DNA of 64,000 nt, taken from assembly GCF_029338275.1 (NCBI RefSeq), contig NZ_CP119790.1, positions 62,001 to 126,000 on the forward strand. Direction: 5' to 3'. Below are positions 8,852 through 18,080 of the stretch, piece after piece (the stretch's first letter is position 1; the number at the start of each line of letters is the position of its first letter). The notes beneath the pieces are model-generated. The model worked only from the letters and a program-made list of their open reading frames with translations. It had not been told where the DNA came from and searched no databases. The DNA comes from Haloarcula ordinaria. Lineage in GTDB: Archaea > Halobacteriota > Halobacteria > Halobacteriales > Haloarculaceae. The position numbers and the translations under genes were made by a program.

Positions 8852-10458
8852 CCCTCCGACGGGACCTCAGTCACGGACTCAGGATCGGTCGCGCCGAGTT
8901 CGTTCGAAGCCTGCGAGGCTATCTCGGGGATACACGCCACCTCATCGGACTCGCATTCGTCGTGTTGTTCTTCGGCGGGAGCCTCCTCGTTGCGCTCCCC
9001 GCGGCGTACGTGCTCGGGCAAACCGCTCGCTCTGTAACCGCCATTCCGTTATTCGGCCCCGCCGCGACTGCGCTTCCAGTGCTCTTCCTGCTCCTAGCAA
9101 CGCTCAGGACGCTCGAACGTATCGCGCGCATCGAATCCGAAGAGTTGGTTCTGACGACGGTCCATCCGCGAGCAGTGGTCGTTGGCCTCATCACTGCAGA
9201 GGTCGGGCGACTGCTGTTGTGGTTCGGGATTCCGGTAGGGGCGTTCGTCACCGCGTTTGCATTCGGGCTCGGATCACCGATGTTGCTCGTCACGGGTGGC
9301 ATCGTGCTCCTCCCGATCATCGTATCGAGCACGGTCTGGGGATACGCCTGTGGGATCGGCGCGTTGCGGGTGTTACGACGGTTGCCCGGCGTCCGTCGCG
9401 TCCTGCGAGGACTCGGGGTCTTCGTGATACTCGGCTTCGTCGTCGGCTCGCAGTTCGTCGGGCGACAGCTGGTCGAGGGAGGAGGCGCAGTACGAGGATT
9501 CGCCTCCGCGATCACGTTCGGCCCCGTCGTCGAGTACGTCGCGCTTGCCTTTGCGGGATCGCCACTCGCACAGCCGACATCGATGCGTTCGATAGCAGTG
9601 GTCGTCGCGCTCATCGCGCTCATTCCCATCGGACTGGCCGTTGCCACGAAGCAGGCATCGGCGTTCTGGTTTTCCGAGACGCCGACTCGGAGCGGAGCGC
9701 GGCAGGTGCAGAGGTCGAGCGGTGGGTTCACTGCTCCGCGACCGTTTGCGTGGAGCAGAGCCGGCCGCATCGCGTGGGGGCTTCTCGTCCGTGCCCGACG
9801 CCACCCACAGAAACTCAGCCATCTCGTGATGGCCCTCTTTTTCATCGGGCCGCTCGGGACGACTGTCGTGCAGTCGTCGGGTGACGCCATCGGGCCCCTG
9901 ATTTCGGGGACTGGCGTCGGTCTCGGGACGTACCTCGCCGGCGCGGCCTTCGGATTGAACCCGCTCGGTGACGACCGACCCCAGCTCCCACTGCTGTTGC
10001 TCACCGAGACGAGTCCTCGAACCGTTACGAGAGGCCGGTTGCTCGCTGGCCTCGCCGTCGGGCTCCCGGTCGCCGTGCTCGTACCGCTGGCCTCTCTGGG
10101 CCTCGGAACGCCACCACTGTACGTCCTATCGTTCGGGTTAGTGGGGGCCGGAATGTGTCTCACTGCATCGATGTTCGCCGTCGGGGTCGGTTCGGCGTAT
10201 CCCATCTACGAGGAGCGAGAGTTCTGGGGGACTGAATCGGTCGTCCCCTCAACGCTCGTGATGGTGGCGTATCTGTTCGTTGTTGGTGGTGGAACGGCTC
10301 TCGGGCTGGTCGTAACCTGGTTCGGGGTCACCGGGAACGTGAGCCTGACACCCGTATTCGGCCTTGGCTTCGGTCTGTACCTTTTGCTGACCGTCGGGGT
10401 GTCGTACGGCTCGTACAGATATGCCGTTCGACGCTATCGGCGATACACCGTGGCGTAG
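8848..10458 (+). CDS. ABC exporter membrane subunit
   Basis: A 536-residue integral membrane protein with about twelve hydrophobic helices and a basic N terminus (MTLRRDLSHGLRIGRAEFVRSLRG). The pattern of two groups of six helices with a hydrophilic centre (about residues 270-310) fits the large ABC-2 type permeases that pair with the ATPase just before it (4-bp ATGA overlap). The central loop has FWFSETPTRSG, a feature seen in haloarchaeal members of this type. It forms the channel; the substrate is unknown. Confidence 0.85.
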   Translation: MTLRRDLSHGLRIGRAEFVRSLRGYLGDTRHLIGLAFVVLFFGGSLLVALPAAYVLGQTARSVTAIPLFGPAATALPVLFLLLATLRTLERIARIESEELVLTTVHPRAVVVGLITAEVGRLLLWFGIPVGAFVTAFAFGLGSPMLLVTGGIVLLPIIVSSTVWGYACGIGALRVLRRLPGVRRVLRGLGVFVILGFVVGSQFVGRQLVEGGGAVRGFASAITFGPVVEYVALAFAGSPLAQPTSMRSIAVVVALIALIPIGLAVATKQASAFWFSETPTRSGARQVQRSSGGFTAPRPFAWSRAGRIAWGLLVRARRHPQKLSHLVMALFFIGPLGTTVVQSSGDAIGPLISGTGVGLGTYLAGAAFGLNPLGDDRPQLPLLLLTETSPRTVTRGRLLAGLAVGLPVAVLVPLASLGLGTPPLYVLSFGLVGAGMCLTASMFAVGVGSAYPIYEEREFWGTESVVPSTLVMVAYLFVVGGGTALGLVVTWFGVTGNVSLTPVFGLGFGLYLLLTVGVSYGSYRYAVRRYRRYTVA

Positions 10459-10511
10459 TTATTCGGATTTCGGGAGTGGCAACAGTCAGTATCCGTCTGT
10501 TACGCGGGCCG

Positions 10512-10970
10512 TCAATTCTCGACCGATGCGGTTTGGCGTGTTCCGGCCTTCTTCGCCAGCCAGCCGCCGATTTTTGCCCCGAGTAGCCCGACGAAACCGG
10601 CAAACCCGAGTATCACCGACGTGATGATGAGGACGACCATCGAGACGGCGATGACCTGAAACCAGAGCGGCCCGCCCAGTACGCTCGCGGCTTCGAGGAA
10701 ATCGACCAGGATCCACAGAACCGGCAGAGCGCCGATGACACCTGCACGAAAGCCGACGTCGATTACGTCTATCTCCGTCGCCGCTGTGCTGGCAAGATAG
10801 CCAGCAAAGAGACCGCCGAAAAACACCGCACCGAGTGAGAACTCGTTCTCCGGGCTTGACTGCAAGTACTGCCAGACGGTGAACGGCATCGAGGCTATAC
10901 CACCGAACAGTGCATACTTCCACGGTTCACTCGCCGGGAGGGATAGGGGAAGGGGACCAATCCGGAGCAC
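10512..10970 (-). CDS. DUF5518-like membrane protein
   Basis: A 152-residue protein with four hydrophobic helices as two hairpins, the last ending in GFVGLLGAKIGGWLAKK. It begins at GTG with WKYALFGGIASMPFTVWQY, the typical start region of DUF5518 proteins. It resembles 6768-7169 in helix spacing. It is convergent with the ABC permease gene. Function unknown; the true start could be slightly later. Confidence 0.65.
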   Translation of the reverse strand: MLRIGPLPLSLPASEPWKYALFGGIASMPFTVWQYLQSSPENEFSLGAVFFGGLFAGYLASTAATEIDVIDVGFRAGVIGALPVLWILVDFLEAASVLGGPLWFQVIAVSMVVLIITSVILGFAGFVGLLGAKIGGWLAKKAGTRQTASVEN

Positions 10971-11344
10971 GCCGACGGCTACTCTCCGTTACGCAAAAAA
11001 TATGCGTGGCTGTATTGCTCACTCCCAGAGTACTGCCGATACGGACAGCGACAGGGTGCTCCGATTTGAAGAGCGTGGACCCACGGTCATCACCAATTCA
11101 TCCGAGGAAACGGCAGCGGACGCACTCGTATGTGAAAGAGGCACTGTGAGGAGCGGGCATTAGCCTTCTATTTTCGGTATACGAGGTTTCAGTGAAAGAT
11201 AGACTCTCTGTAGTCAAGATACACATCCTGATAGGTTGAGGAGGAATCCACGTGCTTACTCCCACGGTGGTGACGGCAGTGCAGGATACTAGTCACGTTT
11301 CAGTTTCCGGTGGTTTGATACGTTCAATCCGTTGAGTTCCGCGA
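10971..11344. other. Gene-free stretch
   Basis: About 370 bases between two divergently transcribed genes. It should hold both promoters; a TATA-like AAAAAATATGC at about 10,996 is the best candidate for neither gene by distance. No coding sequence or repeat was recognised. Confidence 0.4.
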
Positions 11345-12157
11345 ATGAGTATGAAGAATCGCACTGCCGGTGTCCTGATTGGCATCCTTGCGGTGGTGTG
11401 TCTAGGACTCATCTTCTCTGCCGTGTACCCGCTCACCACCTCCGACCCACACGCGGCGACTCCTCCTGGCGACCGATTCACCGTTAGCGATACAGACTCC
11501 TACACCGCGAGTGGGCGTCTTGTCGTGGACGGGCAGGTGAGACTGGCATTCGAGGGTTTCGTAACCTCGGACGGAGTATGGTATCAGAAGGTCGTGGACG
11601 ACGACGTCGTTTCAGAGGCATACCAACCCACTGCGAACGAAACAGTCTATCACAGACTGTCGATAGAGGGGAGTGATGAGGCCAAGCAGCGTCGGGAACT
11701 GATCACCGAGGATGAGGGAAGGGAACTCGTTCGTGAGGGCCGGAACGGAGAGCGCGCGACGTTCATCGTCGAAGAGAACGGCACTGGCGTCACGCAACCA
11801 GTTTCGGGAACGGCATCGGTGTTCGTCAACAGTCTATTCCTCGCCGGGTACGAAGCCAAAAGACGCGACTCGTCGGCGGTGACTGTCTACGAGCCACAGT
11901 CCGGATGGTACGACGGGCTGGAGACGTACCACATTACAGGAGCCTCGGGTACGGTACGTGCTGATACCGACACGCACGTGGTCAAATCGGCAGACGTGAC
12001 CTGGGACGTCACGGCACCTGCAGGGACGTACGCAGAGTACGTCTTGGTCGCATCGCTCACCGACGAACCGACGTCGTACAGGATCTCGTTCGAGTTTGAC
12101 CAATCTGGGTCTGACCCCCAACGGCCGACGTGGGTCGGCGAGACCGATTCGACGTAG
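11345..12157 (+). CDS. Membrane-anchored extracytoplasmic protein
   Basis: A 270-residue protein with one N-terminal transmembrane helix (about residues 9-30, possibly an uncleaved signal) and a long soluble domain of alternating strands outside the cell. It contains paired motifs such as YTASGRLVVDGQVRLAFEG and YEPQSGWYDGLETYHI, seen in haloarchaeal secreted proteins that resemble lipoprotein-carrier beta folds (inference). There is no lipobox. The gene stands alone and the family is not known to me. Confidence 0.65.
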   Translation: MSMKNRTAGVLIGILAVVCLGLIFSAVYPLTTSDPHAATPPGDRFTVSDTDSYTASGRLVVDGQVRLAFEGFVTSDGVWYQKVVDDDVVSEAYQPTANETVYHRLSIEGSDEAKQRRELITEDEGRELVREGRNGERATFIVEENGTGVTQPVSGTASVFVNSLFLAGYEAKRRDSSAVTVYEPQSGWYDGLETYHITGASGTVRADTDTHVVKSADVTWDVTAPAGTYAEYVLVASLTDEPTSYRISFEFDQSGSDPQRPTWVGETDST

Positions 12158-12242
12158 ACATCAAGAAATGCCGATGTCCGTTCTAGTGCCACTTCGTTTT
12201 AGAGCATGTATAGTGTACTCCTCACACTCCCCGGACCAGTTA

Positions 12243-12312
12243 GCGCTGTTGACAGACTCATTCGCAGACAATATATCGAGACAGTGCTGGATACAGAGCA
12301 CGAATCTTGCAT
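12243..12312. repeat. Diverged intergenic repeat, copy D
   Basis: It starts GCTGTTGACAGACTC and continues to GTGCTGGATACAGAGCACG. It shares the CTGTTGACA core and the GATACAGAG core, at a similar spacing, with copies A-C. It is diverged and was aligned by eye. Confidence 0.35.
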
Positions 12313-12363
12313 GGAGTCGGTCCTGTGTTTCGGGGACTACTCACGGTCGTGTCGTCGCGTTCG

Positions 12364-12793
12364 TCACGCGCCCGAAATGAAGTAGACGGCCAGCATGGCG
12401 AAGCATATGCCGAGCACTTTGCGCGTGGTAACCCCCCCGCCCAAAACGAGAAGCCCGATCGTCGAGGAGAAGACGAGAAACATCGCGAAGATGGGCGTTA
12501 CCACGCTTACAGGGCCCATTGACAACGACTGGTACAACGAGATGATTCCGATCCCAAAAAATGCCCGCCGCGAGCACGTACGCCACTTTTCGTGACGACA
12601 GATACGGGACTATGCCCTGGTCCGTGTGCCACAACACACCGAGTGACATCACTATAAGCAGGGTGTTAGAGATGACGACGGCCACGTTGACCGGAATCGC
12701 GTCGGGACCGGTCGTCGCTACGCGCATGAGTGGGGAAACGAGCGCGTACGCCCCCATCGCGAGAAGCGCGTAGTGTAGGTATGTAGCGCCCAT
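12364..12793 (-). pseudogene. EamA-type (DMT) transporter, frameshifted
   Basis: Read from the ATG at 12,793, the protein begins MGATYLHYALLAMGAYALVSP and stays recognisable for about 80 residues, through VAYVLAAGIF. The frame then breaks at a run of six A on the top strand (12,556-12,561; T6 in the gene). Dropping one T restores GIGIISLYQSLSMGPVSVV, then FSSTIGLLVLGGGVTTRK, ending at TGA (12,364). The joined product of about 143 residues is a full-length one-domain EamA protein with about five helices, a small drug/metabolite exporter fold. The homopolymer makes sequencing error a real alternative to a true pseudogene. Confidence 0.8.
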
Positions 12794-12906
12794 ACGCACG
12801 CCTTGCCGGATACAGACAAGTGTTTGACGACCTGCGACCGCGGCGAGGCTCCCGTGAGAGAGCGCATCGGTGACACCCGACCGAGCGAAGTCGATCACGA
12901 ACAGCC

Positions 12907-14058
12907 TCAGCCACGCAGCGCGTCAACGGGACGTTCGTTCGCCGCACGCCAGGCCGGATACGCCCCGGCTATGAGGCTCGTCAGTATGCCGAACGCTGCA
13001 GCGCCGATCAGATACAGGAGCGAATCGGACGTGAACGCGAGGGGGTCGCCGAGAAATATCGCATTGGCAATCGACGCAACGACGAAGGCGATCGTCAACC
13101 CGACGACAACACCGATCGCTCCCAGCATAACAGCCTCGACGAGAAGAATCCGGACGATGTCGGCTTTCCCATATCCCATCGCCCGTAGCACGCCGATCTC
13201 TTCGCGGCGCTTGATGACCGCCATCAGCATCGTATTCGTGATCGAGACGCCAGCGACCAGCAGCGAGATAGACCCCAATCCTGTCAGAAACACGTTGATT
13301 CCGTTGACGATCGTCTTGAGCAGTCGGACCAGGGACGTGAGTTCGAAGACAAGCAGTCGATCTTCCCGATCGTTGAATCGTTCCCGAAGGGCATCCGCGG
13401 TGGACTCTGCCCGGTCGACGGACCGCGTTCGAACGCGGACCTGGTCGTACTCACGGGCAGGCGCTTGCTCGATCGGGAGATACACGTCACTCGATCCGAA
13501 ACCCTGCGTCGCTGCGAGCACGGCGACGACCCGGTAGGTCGCTCCCGTGTCCTCGTCGAGCGCGAGCGTGAGTCGGCTTTCGGGGCCGAGTCCGTGTTCC
13601 CGGGCGAATTCGTTCGAGACTACGATGCTCCGCCGCCAGTTTTCAGGTATCGCCCCGTCGTTGATGGTGTACAGCGACCGCGGATCGTCCATGTACGTGA
13701 TCGAAACTGACTCGCGCCTGTCGCCCCGTCTCACCCACTCCGCTTCTCCCCCTCTGGTGGCAACGACGCCTGCCGAACCGACCGTTTCCTCGATCGCTTG
13801 CACATCCTCACGATCGAAGTGTCCGGGCTCTTTGTCGATCCCTGGGGCGACGAAGACGTCCGTCGCACCCTGCTCTTGGATGGACTGGAACTGACTCTGT
13901 TTAAACGCTGCCCCGCCTGCCCCGATCGCCCCGATCGCGACTACACCGATGACGATCGCTGCGGCCGCGAGTGCCGATCGGGCCTTCGCACGCGAAACGT
14001 TCCGCCACGCGATGACGACCACGGGGAATCGGCCAGTTAACCGGTAGAGTCTGCTCAT
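12907..14058 (-). CDS. FtsX/MacB-type ABC permease (second copy)
   Basis: A 383-residue permease of the MacB/LolE kind. It opens with a helix (about residues 30-52, VVAIGAIGAGGAAF), followed by a large extracytoplasmic MacB-like domain, then three helices in the C-terminal FtsX domain (about 265-285, 310-340 and 350-372) with the cytoplasmic segment IKRREEIGVLRAMGYGKADI. It works with the ATPase at 15333-16103 and shares its whole architecture and the opening MSRL with the permease just upstream, so the two are tandem paralogues and probably form a heterodimer. Such systems extrude lipoproteins, peptides or drugs, or drive mechanotransmission, rather than import. Confidence 0.88.
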   Translation of the reverse strand: MSRLYRLTGRFPVVVIAWRNVSRAKARSALAAAAIVIGVVAIGAIGAGGAAFKQSQFQSIQEQGATDVFVAPGIDKEPGHFDREDVQAIEETVGSAGVVATRGGEAEWVRRGDRRESVSITYMDDPRSLYTINDGAIPENWRRSIVVSNEFAREHGLGPESRLTLALDEDTGATYRVVAVLAATQGFGSSDVYLPIEQAPAREYDQVRVRTRSVDRAESTADALRERFNDREDRLLVFELTSLVRLLKTIVNGINVFLTGLGSISLLVAGVSITNTMLMAVIKRREEIGVLRAMGYGKADIVRILLVEAVMLGAIGVVVGLTIAFVVASIANAIFLGDPLAFTSDSLLYLIGAAAFGILTSLIAGAYPAWRAANERPVDALRG

Positions 14059-14131
14059 CTGCGCTCACCTCGCTTGCCGTACAACCTATCCAGTGAGATG
14101 TCGGTCCAGACTGCTGGGACGGCTCTGTGCA

Positions 14132-15310
14132 TCAGTCGAACGCCTCCGCAGGTCGTTTGTTCGCGGCCTTCCACGCTGGATAGACGCCGGCGACGAGCGC
14201 GGTCGCAATTCCAAAGAGGCAACCGATACCGACGTACTGCAGCCCGGCCCGGGTGAACGCGAGTGGATCGCCGACGAGGAACACGTTGATCACCGCGCCG
14301 ATACCGAGAGCGATCGGTACGCCAATCACGCCCCCGATGATGCCGAGTATCGTCGCTTCGGCGACGAGCATGCGAACCACGGCGCCTCTGGTGTAGCCCA
14401 CTGCACGCAGGACACCGATCTCCCCCTCACGTTCGATGACGGACATCAGCAGCGTATTGGCGATCGTGACACCCGCGACGAGCAGCGAAATAGCGCCCAC
14501 GCCGATGAGGAACTGGTTGACCGTCTCGAACGATTGCTCGAACTGTTCGCGCTGTTGCTGGACCTGTTGGACGGAGACGGTTCGTCTGCGCGAATTGAAC
14601 TCAGTCTCGATATCGGTAGCTGCCCTGGCGACCGAGCCCGCTGACGGGTCGACTCTCACGATCACTTCGTCGTACGTCGCGTCATCGAACCTCGAGATGG
14701 GAACGAAGATCGACTGATCGGCCGAAAGCGGGTCAGCAAACCCCTGTGGTCGCAGGACCGCTGCGACCGGGAATGTCCCCTCGAGTTCGTCCTCGACGAC
14801 GACCGTCATCTGATCGCCGGGCTCGATGTCGTTGTCGGCAGCAATCCGCGAACCGACGATGACGCTGCGCCGCCAGTTTTCCGGGACCGACCCGTTGGCA
14901 GTCTCGTAGAACGTCCCGGGGTCCTCTATACCTTTGACCTGCGCGGTGACGACGGTCTCTCCGGCTGGAGTGCGGACGAGCGAGCCGAACGGCTGGACGA
15001 CGGGAATGACCGTCGCACCCTCTGCCGCCCGGCGCATCCGGGTGACTTCCGCATCGGAGAAGTTACGGTTGGGGTCCTCGGCCTCTGGATACACGACGGG
15101 ATGGACGGTCGCCGTACCCCCGAAACCCTCGTACGCCGCGACCTGGTTCTGTTTGAAGGCTTCTCCCCCGGTGCCGATAGCTCCGACGGCCACGACCCCG
15201 ATGACGACAGCGACGACAGCCAGTGTCGACCGTGCGGTCGCCCGGGAGACGTTCCGGCGCGCCAGCAAGACAGTCGGTGCGAGGGCAGCGATGTGCCTGA
15301 GCCTGCTCAT
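14132..15310 (-). CDS. FtsX/MacB-type ABC permease (first copy)
   Basis: A 392-residue permease with the same layout as its neighbour: an N-terminal helix after WRNVSRA-like ARRNVSRATARS, an extracytoplasmic domain, and an FtsX domain with IEREGEIGVLRAVGYTRGAV between helices. I start it at the ATG giving MSRLRH, which matches the paralogue's MSRLYR and leaves 22 bases after the ATPase stop; an ATG 48 bases upstream would overlap the ATPase gene. It probably pairs with the downstream permease. Confidence 0.88.
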   Translation of the reverse strand: MSRLRHIAALAPTVLLARRNVSRATARSTLAVVAVVIGVVAVGAIGTGGEAFKQNQVAAYEGFGGTATVHPVVYPEAEDPNRNFSDAEVTRMRRAAEGATVIPVVQPFGSLVRTPAGETVVTAQVKGIEDPGTFYETANGSVPENWRRSVIVGSRIAADNDIEPGDQMTVVVEDELEGTFPVAAVLRPQGFADPLSADQSIFVPISRFDDATYDEVIVRVDPSAGSVARAATDIETEFNSRRRTVSVQQVQQQREQFEQSFETVNQFLIGVGAISLLVAGVTIANTLLMSVIEREGEIGVLRAVGYTRGAVVRMLVAEATILGIIGGVIGVPIALGIGAVINVFLVGDPLAFTRAGLQYVGIGCLFGIATALVAGVYPAWKAANKRPAEAFD

Positions 15311-15332
15311 CGACGAGCGGTCTCGACCGTCA

Positions 15333-16103
15333 CTATTCCCGGTCACGATACCCTCCATCGGCGCCTGTGGCCGTGTCTGGCGCTCGAAGGTTGCCGTCGA
15401 CTAGATTGACAACTCGGTCGGCGGCCTCCGAGACGTACTCGTCGTGAGTGACCATCACGACGGCAACCCCCTCTTCAGCTCGGAGCTCCTCGAACAGATC
15501 GAGGATCTGATCGCCGGTGTCGCGGTCGAGATTCCCCGTCGGTTCGTCGGCTAGCACGAGCTCTGGATCGTTGATCAGCGAGCGAGCGATCGCGACCCGC
15601 TGTTTCTGTCCGCCCGATAGTTCGTCTGGTGTGTGATCTAACCGGTCGCTGAGCCCGACTCGTTCCAGGAGCTCCATCGCTCGATCACGCGTCTTCTTGG
15701 GGGTCCGGTCGAGCATCCGGGGCATCTCGACGTTCTCGAGCGCCGTCAGCGTGGGAATGAGGTAATAGCTCTGGAAGACGAACCCGATCGTCTGTTTTCG
15801 CTCGCGGTTGCGCTCGCTGTCCGAGAGCGTCGCGACGTCCTGTTTCCTGAGGCGGATCTCACCTGACGTGGGGACGTCCAGTAGACCCAGCAGGTTCAGG
15901 AGCGTCGATTTGCCGCTGCCGGAGGGGCCGACGATTGCGACTGAGTCGCCCTCATCGATCCGGAAGTCGATTCGCTTGAGCGCGCGGATCGTCTGCCCAC
16001 CGGTCTGGTACTCCTTGACGACGTTCGTGCCACTGATGAGCGGCGTCCCCGTGGTGACTTCGTTGCCATCGCCGTCTCCCGGTCGGTCGTCGACAGGCAC
16101 CAT
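15333..16103 (-). CDS. LolD/MacB-type ABC ATPase
   Basis: A 256-residue nucleotide-binding subunit with Walker [16 protein letters not shown], a Q-loop in [21 protein letters not shown], the signature LSGGQKQR, Walker [13 protein letters not shown] and the switch histidine in [14 protein letters not shown]. These details (including EPTGNLD) are characteristic of the LolD/MacB/FtsE subfamily, which drives FtsX-fold permeases. It lies between the secreted partner (3 bases away) and the two permeases, so the four genes form one operon. Confidence 0.93.
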   Translation of the reverse strand: MVPVDDRPGDGDGNEVTTGTPLISGTNVVKEYQTGGQTIRALKRIDFRIDEGDSVAIVGPSGSGKSTLLNLLGLLDVPTSGEIRLRKQDVATLSDSERNRERKQTIGFVFQSYYLIPTLTALENVEMPRMLDRTPKKTRDRAMELLERVGLSDRLDHTPDELSGGQKQRVAIARSLINDPELVLADEPTGNLDRDTGDQILDLFEELRAEEGVAVVMVTHDEYVSEAADRVVNLVDGNLRAPDTATGADGGYRDRE

Positions 16104-16106
16104 CGA

Positions 16107-17597
16107 TCACCGCCACACGCGGTACCCGACCGCGCCCAGAGCGAGCACGATGGCAAGTCCGACGACGGGCAGTACCGGGAATCCGCCCCCACTGGACGTT
16201 CGGGTGACGACCTCGCGCTCGACGGGGACCTCGGTAACCGCACTCCGTTCGACGCCGTCGACGATGTACTGTACCTCGACCGGGACCGAGGAGACGTTCC
16301 CATCGACGTTCGCTCGGAGGGTGAAGGAGGCGAAGTCGCTCGCCGCTATTTCGCCGATGAAGTACTCGGCGGCACCAACTCGCTGTGCATCACCGAACGA
16401 AACGACGACGGCCTCCGCTTCCGTCGATCCGACGTTCCCGGCAGTTGCCGAGATCTCGATCCGCCCGCCTCTCTGGACCGCATCCAGATCTGTCAGGGTC
16501 ACCTCGGCGGGGTTCGGTGGAGCGGTGAACGAGGCCTGGATCGTCTGTGTCGTCCAGCGCCGCACTCCGTCCTGGGTGTATTCGAGCGTCACGTTTACCG
16601 GGAGTGTGCCGGCCTCTTCGGCGGTCGCGGGGAACGTAAACGTGGCCGTCTCGCCGGCCGACAAGTTGGCACGGACGCGCTGAGTGACGTCGAACGCCGC
16701 CGACGGTGAGGACGCACTGACCCGCAGCTGTCGGACCTCCTCGTCGAGACCGTTCGCAACGGTGACGTTTACCGGCCTGGTTGCACCCGGGACTGCGTCA
16801 CGGACCGAGAGCTCGACCTGGGGTCGGTCACCGGATGCGGAGAGTCGGTCGGTTCCGACGCTCATCTGCTTCGTGACAGTTCTGGTTTGCCCACCGTCTG
16901 TGGTGTACTGGAGCGTTGCCCGTACCGTGCTCGGAGCGTCTTCGAGGAAGGTCGCGGTGTAGGTGAACGACCGCTCCGAACCGGACTCGAGGACTGCCGC
17001 GATACGCTCGGGATTCTCGACGGCGACGTTAGAGCCGTTTACGAGGAGGCGGACGTCACGGATCTCGTTCGTCTCGCCGTTGGTCACGTTGACCGACACC
17101 TCTGTTTCGCCACCGACCTTCGGATTCTGTGCCCGCACGTTCAGTCCCGGACCATCGCCGCCGACGACGACGGTCAGGGGGTACTCGCGCCGGACGTAGT
17201 CGCCGTCGGGCATCCGTCCGGTAGCGTACACGCGGAGGTTCTTCACGCCGGGATCGTCGAACGAGAGCGTCAGTGGGACCGTCAAACTCCGGCCGCCACT
17301 CACGGTTCCGATGTTCTCTACTCGCGCTCTGTCGTTGGCACTACCCGCCGGTCGGACGTATACGTCCGTTATCTTCACCGCTTTCGACTCGTTCGTCGAG
17401 CTTCGAACAGTCGTCCTGACCTCTACCAGCTGGCCGGGGGCCGGCTGTTCGGTCGAAAGTGTCACGTTAGTGATGGCGATGTTGGATTCGGCCGACACTG
17501 TCTCCACAGCGATTGGAGCGACTGTGACGAGGAGTAACGTGAGGACGATCACGGACCAAATCGATGCTGGAGACCGCGTTCGCACCGACCCGATCAT
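16107..17597 (-). CDS. Secreted CARDB/COG1361-like protein with C-terminal anchor
   Basis: A 496-residue protein with an N-terminal signal helix (about residues 13-33), about four repeated immunoglobulin-like beta domains (CARDB or S-layer-adhesion type, typical sentences VTNGETNEIRDVRLLVNG, VANGLDEEVRQLRVS and AGNVGSTEAEAVVVS) and a final transmembrane helix (LPVVGLAIVLALGAVGY) with a short basic VWR tail. It therefore sits outside the cell, anchored at its C terminus. Placed first in an operon with a LolD-type ATPase and two MacB-like permeases, it could be the extracellular partner of that transporter, a role MacA plays in bacteria (inference). It has no MacA homology that I can see. Confidence 0.8.
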   Translation of the reverse strand: MIGSVRTRSPASIWSVIVLTLLLVTVAPIAVETVSAESNIAITNVTLSTEQPAPGQLVEVRTTVRSSTNESKAVKITDVYVRPAGSANDRARVENIGTVSGGRSLTVPLTLSFDDPGVKNLRVYATGRMPDGDYVRREYPLTVVVGGDGPGLNVRAQNPKVGGETEVSVNVTNGETNEIRDVRLLVNGSNVAVENPERIAAVLESGSERSFTYTATFLEDAPSTVRATLQYTTDGGQTRTVTKQMSVGTDRLSASGDRPQVELSVRDAVPGATRPVNVTVANGLDEEVRQLRVSASSPSAAFDVTQRVRANLSAGETATFTFPATAEEAGTLPVNVTLEYTQDGVRRWTTQTIQASFTAPPNPAEVTLTDLDAVQRGGRIEISATAGNVGSTEAEAVVVSFGDAQRVGAAEYFIGEIAASDFASFTLRANVDGNVSSVPVEVQYIVDGVERSAVTEVPVEREVVTRTSSGGGFPVLPVVGLAIVLALGAVGYRVWR

Positions 17598-17899
17598 CTG
17601 TGCGATGCTAGTGGAGGGGCTTGATTGGGGACCATTCCGTTCCCCGTTCTCTCCAATAGATATTAACTCTGGTGATATGTAACAATCGTGTCTGCTACGC
17701 CTGTGTAGCCGTCCATCCTACACAGACTCTGTCGCGACGGATATCCGTGTATGACTCCGCTGGCGAATGTGTGACATATCAGACGCCAACCGGGACAGAC
17801 AGTGCCGATGGTTCCTGCTCGAACGCTGTGGGTCGAAGTCGAAACGGTACGTCGGTCCACCGGAGCCAAATCAAGCAATATCTGGCGACTCACCACAGG
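17598..17899. other. Gene-free stretch up to the TnpB element
   Basis: About 300 bases between the start of the transporter operon and the right end of the TnpB element. It should hold the operon promoter; AT-rich sequence sits near 17,655-17,685. No remnant of the interrupted short-chain dehydrogenase is visible here. Confidence 0.4.
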
Positions 17900-18080
17900 G
17901 TTGACATCCTCCCCGCGCTAAAGGCCGAGGATTCCCGAGCGTTGGGATATTACGGTTCGCAACCCACCTGTTCCCTCGGGTGAAACGACCCGGAGGTTTG
18001 GTTGAACAGGTAGGCTACTGGTCGTGCCAAACGACCGTTACTCATATCCTCCGTAGGAGGACTCTGAGTTATCTTTCTGC
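17883..18080 (-). ncRNA. Probable TnpB guide RNA (omega RNA)
   Basis: The 3' end of the tnpB gene runs into a right-end hairpin of CCTCGGCC / GCGGGGAGG type, followed by GATGTCAAC and then unique DNA. In IS605/IS1341 elements, including haloarchaeal ones where sense overlapping transcripts were found, this region is transcribed as the guide RNA, the hairpin and end being its scaffold and the following 16-20 bases its guide. Here the guide would be CCTGTGGTGAGTCGCC. The RNA extent is inferred from the family; its 5' end is a guess. Confidence 0.5.

Noticed and set aside
8919..10205. A 428-codon frame on the bottom strand opposite the ABC permease
   Set aside because: Threonine- and proline-rich shadow of a gene with a clear ATGA coupling.
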